A DNA stretch of 52,656 bases, taken from NCBI GenBank assembly GCA_020846005.1, contig JADLEQ010000069.1:1-52656 (forward strand), written 5' to 3'. The notes under the pieces are model-generated. The model worked only from the letters and a program-made list of their open reading frames with translations. It had not been told where the DNA came from and made no database searches. This stretch comes from Polyangiaceae bacterium. GTDB lineage: Bacteria > Myxococcota_A > Polyangia > Polyangiales > Polyangiaceae. Positions 46,312-52,656 of the stretch are shown here, piece by piece (positions within the stretch are counted from its first letter, which is position 1; every line of letters begins with the position of its first letter). Made by a program: the position numbers and the translations under genes.

Positions 46312-48951
46312 TCACTCGACCGCGATCGTGCCGCCGTTGCCGCTCGGATCGCGCACGTCGATCGAGACCACGTCCGCCGGTGCGTGAGGCGCGGTCGTCA
46401 CGAGCACGCCCGAGCCTCCACCCGGCGCGGCGACGGTGGCGGTCGCGGTGCCGCCCCCCGCCAGCGTGAGCTCGAGCGCCCATGGGCCGGGCAGCGGCAG
46501 CTCGGCGTCGCTCACGCCCCGGCGGAGCGCGCGCAGGCCGGGCGCGGAGCCGAGGAGCGCCGTCACCCGCAGACCCCCCGCGGCGGCGTCGCGCGTGGCC
46601 GTGGCGGCTCCGAGCGAGGCCGCGACGACCTCGAACGGCGCCGAGGACACGTCGTAGGCGAACGGCCCGCTCGAGCCCAGCGCCGTACCGCGCGCGACCA
46701 GCCGGTACCGCCCCAGCGGGAGCGCATAGGGGCGCCCGGGCTGGGACGTGGAGAGGGGATCCGGGGGTACTGGCTGCCAGCTCGCCGCCCAGAGGTGCCG
46801 GTCGGGCGCGGCCGCGTCGAGCGGGTCGGGCGTGTAGGTGAGGACGACCGCTCCCTCGCGCGAGGAGGCCGCCACGCCGGTCGCGCCGACGAACGCCGTG
46901 AAGGAGCCGGGCGACACCTCCCGCTCGACGGTGACGACGGGGGCGTCGACCAGAGGGTCGCCGCCCGCCCAGACGAGCCGCGCGACGCCCCGCACCCGCT
47001 CCACCGTCGGCGCCGGCTGGGCGCTGGCGAGCGGCGCCACCGTGTCCGGCAGGAAGAGCGTCGCCGGGAGGACCGCGGGGACCGCCCCGGCGTCGTCGTC
47101 GACGGTGGCGACGAGGGGATCCTCGCCCGGCCACACGAACGGCGGTGGCCGAGACGCGCCCGCCTCCGGATCTTCCAGCTCGGGCGTGAACGCGAGCGCC
47201 GCGGCCTCGAGGATGCCGTCGATGATCTGCTCGCCCTCGAGCGGTCCCCAAACGTTCAGGCTCGCCTCGTAGTCGCCCGTGAGCCAGTCCTCCGCCGTGA
47301 GGAGGTACCCGGCGTAGTCCTGCCCGTACCCCACGACGAGCGTGCGCTCACGGCCCGCCGGTGATCGCCCGCGCAGGTACTCGGTGAACGGCGCCGTCGG
47401 CTCGCCCGGCGCCGTCACCACGAGCACCGGCGCGTCGCCCCCGATCGAGAGGCGCAGCGCGGTGGCCGTGGCCCGCGCCGTCTCGCAGAGCGGCGCGACG
47501 AAGCTCTCCACCTTCACCTTGAACAGCCCGAGGAAGATCTCCCCGATGCGATCGAGATCGGCGCAGGAAGCGTACGCCCCGACCCCCTGCGTACCCTCGA
47601 TAGGGCCGAACGAGCTCCCGCCCATCGTCCCGCAAAGGGCCGCGCCCGCGCGGGTGTTGAACTCGTCGAGCGGCGCCAGGAGCGCGCCGTCCGCGCCTTG
47701 GACGAGGCCGTCCGGCACGTACTCCGGATCGTACGGCGGGTAGTAGAGCTCGCGGCCGTCGGGGCGGCGAACGACCCGCGACTTCCCCACGGGGAAGCTG
47801 CGCGTCACGACCTCGAGCGCGAGCGCGTCGTGCGTGGTCACGTCCCGCACGAGCCCGGCCAGCTTGTCGACCGCCCGCGCGCCGACGGCCTCCAGCGCGG
47901 GGTAGTCCAGGCAGCGGATCTCGTCCGGGCACGCCGCGCGACCGCTGATGGAGTCGGGCGAGACGTCGCCCGCGGCACCCTGGACGTGCAGGACCGGGTA
48001 GCCGAGCTCCGCGGTGAGGGCGCGCTGCACCGCGCCCGGTGCGTCCGTCGACACGACGGGGTTCGCCTCGCCCCCGAGGGTGCCGTGCAGCGGGACGGAG
48101 AGGAGCGCGGCCAGCGGCGAGCCGTCCGCTCGATCGACGCGGATCGCCCAGGTCACTGGGTCCTTCGCCTTGCCGAAGTCGTTGCCGTCCGGCCCGAGCA
48201 CGTCGTCGTTGCTCGCGCGTCGGTCGTGGCTGACCTCGGACGCGGGATCGAGATCCTCGCGCGCCGCGAAGCCCACACGAGCGGGCTCGAGCGCCGCCAG
48301 CGCGGCGGTCACAGCCGCGGCGATCTGGGGGACGAGCAGATCGTGGAGCGCGCGGCTCGGGCGGTCCATCCCGGGGACCAGCACCAGGCTCGGAGGCCAT
48401 CCCGCCCACGACGCGTGGCTGTGGGACGCCGTGAGTACGATGCGCCCGCGGAGCGCGCCGTCCGCAGCTGCCGCACGCTCGACGGCGAAGAGCGTGGTGT
48501 CCAGCATCACCGGCAGATCCAGCCGGACGAACACGACGCGCTCGCCGCCCGCCTCCAGCGCCAGCGCGTCGGCGCGGAGCGCGTCGTGCTGCCCGGCGGT
48601 CGGCACGAACGACGTGACGAACCTGCGAGCGCGCGCGTCGACCGCTGAACCGCTGCCGCCCAGCACCTTCGATCGCGCGCCGTACCCGCCGAGCGGCGAC
48701 CCGAGCGGCAGCGCGAGGTCGCGCGTGGCGTACCCGGCCCGGAACGCCGCCGGCGCGATCGCGGGGCGCGCCTCGCGGGGCGGCGGCGCCTCGAAGGCGC
48801 AGTGGCCGAGCCGATCGGAGTCGTCGTCCGCGAGGGGACCGGCAGGGGCGTCGGCGCCGGCGTCGACCGGCGCGCCACGGGGCCGTGACCCCTCCCCCGC
48901 GCATGCGGCGCCGAGCGCGCAGAGCCACGCGAGGCGCCGCCGTGCGTTCAT
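46312..48951 (-). CDS. Neutral/alkaline ceramidase-like lipoprotein
   Basis: An 879-residue lipoprotein (MNARRRLAWLCALGAAC lipobox). It follows the non-lysosomal neutral ceramidase family in order: FRAGYATRDLALPLGSPLGGYG, FVRLDLPVMLDTTL, VLTASHSHASWAGW (zinc-binding H-x-H), LHGTLGGEANPVVSTDAPG, VLHVQGAAGDVSPDS (nucleophile region) and FNTRAGAALCGTMGG. The C-terminal 300 residues are beta-rich Ig-like. Such enzymes cut the N-acyl bond of ceramides. Myxobacteria contain sphingolipids, so self or prey lipids could be substrates. ATG 48951 starts the signal peptide. It leads the operon. Confidence 0.78.
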   Translation of the reverse strand: MNARRRLAWLCALGAACAGEGSRPRGAPVDAGADAPAGPLADDDSDRLGHCAFEAPPPREARPAIAPAAFRAGYATRDLALPLGSPLGGYGARSKVLGGSGSAVDARARRFVTSFVPTAGQHDALRADALALEAGGERVVFVRLDLPVMLDTTLFAVERAAAADGALRGRIVLTASHSHASWAGWPPSLVLVPGMDRPSRALHDLLVPQIAAAVTAALAALEPARVGFAAREDLDPASEVSHDRRASNDDVLGPDGNDFGKAKDPVTWAIRVDRADGSPLAALLSVPLHGTLGGEANPVVSTDAPGAVQRALTAELGYPVLHVQGAAGDVSPDSISGRAACPDEIRCLDYPALEAVGARAVDKLAGLVRDVTTHDALALEVVTRSFPVGKSRVVRRPDGRELYYPPYDPEYVPDGLVQGADGALLAPLDEFNTRAGAALCGTMGGSSFGPIEGTQGVGAYASCADLDRIGEIFLGLFKVKVESFVAPLCETARATATALRLSIGGDAPVLVVTAPGEPTAPFTEYLRGRSPAGRERTLVVGYGQDYAGYLLTAEDWLTGDYEASLNVWGPLEGEQIIDGILEAAALAFTPELEDPEAGASRPPPFVWPGEDPLVATVDDDAGAVPAVLPATLFLPDTVAPLASAQPAPTVERVRGVARLVWAGGDPLVDAPVVTVEREVSPGSFTAFVGATGVAASSREGAVVLTYTPDPLDAAAPDRHLWAASWQPVPPDPLSTSQPGRPYALPLGRYRLVARGTALGSSGPFAYDVSSAPFEVVAASLGAATATRDAAAGGLRVTALLGSAPGLRALRRGVSDAELPLPGPWALELTLAGGGTATATVAAPGGGSGVLVTTAPHAPADVVSIDVRDPSGNGGTIAVE

Positions 48952-49032
48952 GGTGGGCAGCATGGCAGCGGAGCGCGGCGGAGTCACTCGCGCCCCGCGG
49001 CGGATCCCGAGCGCCGGTGCGCCGCCCGAGGG

Positions 49033-49386
49033 CTAGCGCCTGGACGGCGGCTGGCTGGCGGGCCCCGACTCGAGGCGATGGAGCAGCGCCTCGATGGCCG
49101 GGACGTCCCCCTCGAACTGGATCGCGGCCTGCCACCTCCACAGGCCGTCCGGGTCGCGTGGGTTCGCCTCCGAGCGAACGACCCGCCCGCGCAGGTGCAG
49201 CGTCTCGGGGCCGCCGTCCGGCGCCCGCAGCTCGATCGCGACCTCCTGGCCGTCGGCGAGGCGCTCGGCGGTGACGAGCAACAGCCCCCCGCGCGAGGCG
49301 TCGTGCGTGACGGCGATGCCTCCCCGCTCCCCCTGCACCGTGACCGGGATCCAAGCCCGGAGTCGCTCGTGTTCGCGCCGGTCCAT
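49033..49386 (-). CDS. PilZ domain protein
   Basis: A 117-residue single-domain PilZ protein. The c-di-GMP binding motif R-x3-R is RREHERLR at residues 3-10, and the second motif D-x-S-x2-G is DASRGG. Both are kept, so c-di-GMP binding is expected. The frame is open far upstream, but homology starts at ATG 49386, and TATCCT lies 7 nt before it (49394-49399). It is alone, in the minus direction, divergent from the nucleotidyltransferase gene. Target unknown. Confidence 0.9.
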   Translation of the reverse strand: MDRREHERLRAWIPVTVQGERGGIAVTHDASRGGLLLVTAERLADGQEVAIELRAPDGGPETLHLRGRVVRSEANPRDPDGLWRWQAAIQFEGDVPAIEALLHRLESGPASQPPSRR

Positions 49387-49508
49387 CCTGGAGAGGATAG
49401 CGCAGATCCGGCCCGGCACCCCCGCACCGGCGGGACGCCGGCGCAGGAGCGCGCCGGGCGAGCCCGGCAGCCCGTGCGGCCGCGGCTGGACGCGACCTCC
49501 ACCGGGAG

Positions 49509-49514
49509 TAACCT
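49509..49514 (+). promoter_or_regulatory. -10 box with -35-like partner for MNT gene
   Basis: TAACCT lies 7 nt before GTG 49522, and TGGACG occurs 16 nt upstream of it (49487-49492). The spacing is the same as in the promoter at 50355-50382. Confidence 0.5.
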
Positions 49515-49521
49515 CGAAGGA

Positions 49522-49932
49522 GTGACCGCAGGCGTGACGGACGAGGAGCGGCGCCGCGCCACTCCCATCGCGGAGGACGTCGGCCTCGAGCTCGTGGTGC
49601 TCTTCGGCTCTCTCGCGGCTGGCACCGCGCGGCCGGACAGCGACGCGGACCTGGCCGTGCGTGCCGCGGACCGCCTCACGTGGGAGCGACGGCTCGAGAT
49701 CGCAGGGCGCATGCGCGCCGCCTTCCACCGCGACGTGGACGTGGTCGACCTGCGCACCGCGGATCCTTTCCTCCTGCGCGGCGTCTTCCGGCAGCCGGCG
49801 CTGCTCCATGGTGCTTCCGAGCGCCTGGCGTCCGAGCGGCTGCGCGCGTTTCATCGCTACGAGGACTACCGCCCGATGCTCGCGCTCGATCGAAGGGCGC
49901 TCCGCCGGGCGTTGGGCCTGCATGGCGATTGA
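49522..49932 (+). CDS. Minimal nucleotidyltransferase (MntA-like antitoxin)
   Basis: A 136-residue protein of the minimal nucleotidyltransferase family. The catalytic motif VVLFGSLAAGTARPDSDADLAV carries G-S, the helix and the D-x-D metal pair, all intact. DVDVVDLRTADPFLL and RAFHRYEDYRPM follow. In MntA-HepT systems such a protein AMPylates and silences the HepT RNase toxin. The next gene overlaps by 11 bp and is a HepT start that breaks off early. GTG 49522 has TAACCT 7 nt before it. GTG 49534 is the alternative. Confidence 0.85.
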   Translation: MTAGVTDEERRRATPIAEDVGLELVVLFGSLAAGTARPDSDADLAVRAADRLTWERRLEIAGRMRAAFHRDVDVVDLRTADPFLLRGVFRQPALLHGASERLASERLRAFHRYEDYRPMLALDRRALRRALGLHGD

Positions 49933-50053
49933 CGCGGCGCTCGTGCGGCGAAAGGCCACGCTGACCGTGGAGGACCTGGAGCGCCCGCGCCCCTTAGCGA
50001 CGCTCGCGCCCGAGGCGTACGCCGCGAGCGAGACGGCGCGAGCGCCGCGCTGA
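49922..50053 (+). pseudogene. Truncated HepT-like toxin, N-terminal remnant
   Basis: A 43-residue frame (MAIDAALVRRKATLTVEDLERPRPLATLAPEAY...) starting inside the nucleotidyltransferase gene. Its beginning looks like HepT/DUF86: a D-x-x-L-V-x-R-K helix, a D-L-E-x-L-R-P-L-like stretch and the ...SxEEY turn. Full HepT proteins have about 140 residues and carry an R-x4-6-H RNase motif and a Y-L-x-x-A-I segment, which are absent before the TGA, and I see no continuation in other frames. It is judged a decayed toxin. Confidence 0.6.
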
Positions 50054-50354
50054 GCGACGTCCCAGGGTATCTGCCAAGCGTGGAGCTTCACCTCGACGCC
50101 GCAGGTCGAGCTCGAGCGCGCCAGCACGCGCCGGCCTCCGTTCGACTCCGAGCGCTCCCCGCGGACGCCGGCACCCACTGACGTGTCGCGCCCGCCGCGG
50201 CCGCGCGCGGCCCAGCGCCGGGCAGCTCACGGTGAGCGCCCGCGCGCGGGGAGCCGGCCGAGGGTGACGGCGTCGAGGATCGCGGCGTTCGCGGCGTTCG
50301 GGGGGCCGACGACCTCCCGGCCCCCCGGTCGGGGGCAGGGGATCCACACTGCAC
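50054..50354. other. Intergenic region, no gene supported
   Basis: Nothing convincing is coded here. It may hold the decayed rest of the HepT gene. Several 40-90 residue frames exist on both strands, but their composition is typical of GC-rich non-coding shadow. The region's right end carries the protease promoter. Confidence 0.45.
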
Positions 50355-50382
50355 TTGACGACCGCGCTCGCGCTGCTAGCCT
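50355..50382 (+). promoter_or_regulatory. Sigma-70-like promoter of the protease gene
   Basis: TTGACG (50355-50360), a 16-nt spacer and TAGCCT (50377-50382), then 8 nt to the ATG at 50391. It is the most complete promoter of the window. No ribosome binding site fits between it and the start, so a leaderless mRNA is expected. Confidence 0.65.
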
Positions 50383-50390
50383 GGCCTTCG

Positions 50391-52619
50391 ATGGCGGATC
50401 GTGGTGGTTTCGGGTGGCCGCGGTTGGGTTCGGCTTCGCGTGAGCGGGCAACGTGCCGGTGGCGCGCAAGTTCGCGACCGAACCGGGCGGTTTGTGGGGG
50501 GGGGGGGGCATATGTCTGCTGGCGCGCGGGCGCTTCCGCCGTCGCCGCGTCTGCCGTGATCCTCGGCGGTGCGGGCTGCTCCTCCCGCAGCGTCGAGCCG
50601 TTCCCGTCGAGCGCCGGCGCGCAACTCGGCCCGGCTGAGTTCGAGGCGGTCGGCGCCGCGAAGTGGTGCGGGGGCGGCGCCGTCGCCAAGGTCGGCGGCG
50701 CACGGCTGGAGTACCTCGACCAGACGATCCAGTTCTACGGCTGCGTCCGCGAGCCCGACGGCCTCGAAATCGTCGCGGTCGACCGCGCCACGGGCCAACG
50801 GGTGGATGCCAGCGCGCTCGCGCGGGCCGATTACCAGCAGATGAAGAGCGCGCACGACGGCCTGGACGCCGGGCTCGAGGCCGCCCTGGATGGAGCCGGA
50901 GGGCCTGCGGCCGAGGAGGTGCGGGCCACCCTGGCGCGGACGGGCCTCATCGACGTCGATGTGTGGATGGTGGCCGACTTCCTCCCCGATTCGGTCGAGT
51001 CGTTCGATGCACGGCCCGACCCTCGCGCCAGATGGACGGGCCAGGGCGACGCGGTCGTGTCCTCGGCGGAGGCCCTCCTCCGAGACACCGCGGAGCTGGC
51101 CGAATCGGACGCCTGGGAGGTGGTGACGGTGCTCGAGGACCGTCGACGCTTCCCAGTCCCCGTCCTCCACCTGCGCGTGTCCCCCTCGCTCGCGCGGAAG
51201 ATCGGCCGGCTCCCCGGGGTTTGGCGGGTGATGATCGCCGACGAGGTCGTCGGCCGCCACTACGCGCCGGCGAGCGAGAACTACATGACGCTCACGCAGG
51301 CGAGCGTGGCGGATGCGCTGGGCTGGGACGGGACGGGCATCAACGTCGGAAACCACGAGGGCGCGCTGCCCTGGTCGATCTACAACCTGTCGGTGCCCTC
51401 GGGGCCGTGCAGCGCGGTTCCGGGGACGTACCGCTGCACGGATCCGTTGGGCGCCCCGAACGATCATGTTCACGCTGCGGTGTCCACCATCAGGAACACC
51501 GTCACCGCGTACGGTGGCGTGGCCGACGAAGTTCAGGCCCACTGGTGCAATGGGTCCTGGCAGCAGCTCCACGATCTCTGCCTGAGCACGTGGGGCGTCA
51601 CGGTGATGAACCGGAGCGTGGCGCGCCGCCACGATCCCAACCCTGCTCAGGACTCCACCGAACTCTACCAGGACTACGTGGCGATGTACTGGTCCCTCCT
51701 CTACACGGGGTCAGCGGGGAACGCGGGCATCTACAACGTCCCTGGCCAACGGCTCCGCAACGGGCTGGTGGTCGGCGGGTCCGGCGACAACGCGACCCTG
51801 GCCAGCCTGGCGATGTTCGGCGGAAGCATGAGCTGCAACCCCGGCTCGACTCCGTCGGGGAGTTCGTGCAACAACACCTTGGTCGACACGACCTGGGAGC
51901 TGCCCCACGTCGTCGCGCAGGCCGTGAACGTGACGACGGCGCACCCGCGGGTGCTCGGATGGCAGACGAGTTGGGGGGGCACGTCGGCGGCCGCGCCGCA
52001 GGTCGCTGGGCTCGTGGCGGTCGCGCAGGAGGTGAACCCATCGCTGAAGACCGAGCCGGCGGCGGTGTTCGCGGGTGTCATGGCCGGCGCCTCCGGCAGC
52101 GCGGACACCTCCCTCGGAGGCGCCGCCCGCCTCAACCTGCACGACTCGTGGGATGACTTCGACGGCGCCGGCATGGTCCGGTACCTCAACTCGCTCTTCA
52201 TCCTCTCTCCCACCAGCAAGCGGAACGGCGGGCAGGCAGCGGCGCAGTATGGTCACGACTACGACTGGGTCTTCGCCGCGAGCACGCCCGCTGGGTCGTA
52301 CTACCAGGAGACGTGGAACGTCTCGATCCCGGCCGGGAGCACGCTCCGCGCCACGGCCCTCGCGATGTCCACGGCCACTTGCACCACGGGCGACGCCAGC
52401 ACCTGTACCTCGAACACATACCCCTGGATCTGGTTCGAGCTGAAGAACGGCAGCACTCTGCTGTCTGCCTCGTTCGCCCCCATGCAGAACTACCAGTACC
52501 TCACATTCACGAATTCCTCCGGCTCGGCGGTGAATCGGACGCTCCGGGCCTATGTCATCGACTGGAACGGGTCCGCGTGGACCAGATTGGGAGTCGCATG
52601 GTACACGACCACGGAATGA
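50391..52619 (+). CDS. Subtilisin-like (S8) exported lipoprotein
   Basis: A 742-residue protein. From ATG 50391 the first 40 residues are Arg/Gly-rich and cross the poly-G tract. Then comes a hydrophobic segment with a lipobox (ASAVILGGAGC), a prodomain-like region, and a catalytic domain. The Ser motif GTSAAAPQVAGLVAV is clear (Ser532) and a plausible His lies in NDHVHAAVSTI (H361). Where S8 enzymes have D-T/S-G, this one reads TGINVGNHEGAL, so the Asp is not evident. The C-terminal 190 residues are a beta-rich pre-peptidase-like domain. It could be a protease of altered chemistry or inactive. The start is supported by the promoter at 50355, but the N-terminus depends on the G-tract length. 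Confidence 0.75.
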   Translation: MADRGGFGWPRLGSASRERATCRWRASSRPNRAVCGGGGAYVCWRAGASAVAASAVILGGAGCSSRSVEPFPSSAGAQLGPAEFEAVGAAKWCGGGAVAKVGGARLEYLDQTIQFYGCVREPDGLEIVAVDRATGQRVDASALARADYQQMKSAHDGLDAGLEAALDGAGGPAAEEVRATLARTGLIDVDVWMVADFLPDSVESFDARPDPRARWTGQGDAVVSSAEALLRDTAELAESDAWEVVTVLEDRRRFPVPVLHLRVSPSLARKIGRLPGVWRVMIADEVVGRHYAPASENYMTLTQASVADALGWDGTGINVGNHEGALPWSIYNLSVPSGPCSAVPGTYRCTDPLGAPNDHVHAAVSTIRNTVTAYGGVADEVQAHWCNGSWQQLHDLCLSTWGVTVMNRSVARRHDPNPAQDSTELYQDYVAMYWSLLYTGSAGNAGIYNVPGQRLRNGLVVGGSGDNATLASLAMFGGSMSCNPGSTPSGSSCNNTLVDTTWELPHVVAQAVNVTTAHPRVLGWQTSWGGTSAAAPQVAGLVAVAQEVNPSLKTEPAAVFAGVMAGASGSADTSLGGAARLNLHDSWDDFDGAGMVRYLNSLFILSPTSKRNGGQAAAQYGHDYDWVFAASTPAGSYYQETWNVSIPAGSTLRATALAMSTATCTTGDASTCTSNTYPWIWFELKNGSTLLSASFAPMQNYQYLTFTNSSGSAVNRTLRAYVIDWNGSAWTRLGVAWYTTTE
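50496..50508 (+). repeat. Thirteen-G homopolymer in the protease leader
   Basis: A run of 13 G, preceded by TTTGT and followed by CATATG, lies between the start codon and the signal-peptide coding part. It is the longest homopolymer in the window. A change of one G shifts which upstream frame feeds the signal peptide, so it is either a phase-variation tract or a sequencing artefact. Confidence 0.9.
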
Positions 52620-52656
52620 GCTCAGGGCAAGTCTCGCCGCGCGCCGCCCTCACCGC

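Noticed and set aside
44442-46469. A 675-codon plus-strand frame opposite the GT-C-like gene.
   Set aside because: Arg/Glu/His-rich antisense shadow. The minus frame shows regular membrane helices.
50227-50400. Minus-strand frame ending REVVGPPNAANAAILDAVTLGRLPARGRSP.
   Set aside because: It looks somewhat protein-like but has no start signal, runs through the poly-G tract and lies over the protease promoter.

Overview
The window is very GC-rich bacterial DNA with dense genes, long spurious antisense frames and many GTG/TTG starts. The gene set points to a myxobacterium or close relative. It has a DUF2378/TIGR02265-type protein (complement 37074..37628), which I know as a myxobacterial family, several lipoproteins with Ser/Gly/Ala or Cys-rich repeats, a neutral ceramidase-like lipoprotein, and mostly stand-alone housekeeping genes. 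No rRNA, tRNA, CRISPR array, insertion sequence, integrase or phage module was seen. I read this as ordinary chromosome, not a mobile island.

Layout. 1..7681: a repeat-rich lipoprotein (partial), a B12-binding radical SAM protein, and a two-gene operon for a double-ATPase CoA-dehydratase activase-like protein plus its COG3581-like partner. 7868..11461: a complete TRAP transporter (lipoprotein SBP, DctQ, DctM) with a translationally coupled GNAT acetyltransferase. 11508..17677: envelope and miscellaneous genes (beta-barrel protein, PrsW-like membrane protein, SDR, C45-type peptidase with a family 2 glycosyltransferase, 5-formyl-THF cyclo-ligase). 17701..24621: a tightly overlapping minus-strand operon coding for an RlmI-type rRNA methyltransferase, a HAD domain fused in frame to acetylornithine aminotransferase (ArgD), ArgF, a P1B-type ATPase homologue that has lost its catalytic aspartate, and a Fur-family regulator. 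24764..30961: outer-membrane protein, HU, YbeY, a ferritin-like protein, ApbE and an M20 peptidase. 30977..41983: an aldehyde dehydrogenase operon, alpha/beta hydrolases, a Cys-rich lipoprotein, two enoyl-CoA hydratases, a DUF2378 protein and an M1 aminopeptidase with a HEAT-repeat tail. 42084..52619: GT-C type membrane proteins, a ceramidase operon, PilZ, a nucleotidyltransferase with a truncated HepT partner, and a subtilisin-like lipoprotein behind a 13-G tract.

The most general observation is a recurring TA-rich hexamer (TAGGCT, TAGCCT, TACGCT, TACCGT, TATCCT, TAACCT and similar) placed 6 to 10 nt, most often 8 nt, before the start codon of at least fifteen genes on both strands. Two cases also have TTGACG at 16 or 17 nt upstream. 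This is what leaderless transcripts from TAnnnT -10 boxes would look like, and it helps choose starts. A minority of genes (HU, the Cys-rich lipoprotein, ALDH, activase) instead carry purine-rich Shine-Dalgarno sequences.

Other points of interest are the divergent pair at 17033/17060 whose two -10 boxes share one GCTAGC palindrome in a 26-bp gap, the pseudo-P-type ATPase, the HAD-ArgD fusion, a five-copy 25-bp hairpin array after 34732, and the poly-G tract in the protease leader. All functions are read by eye from motifs. No database search was run.
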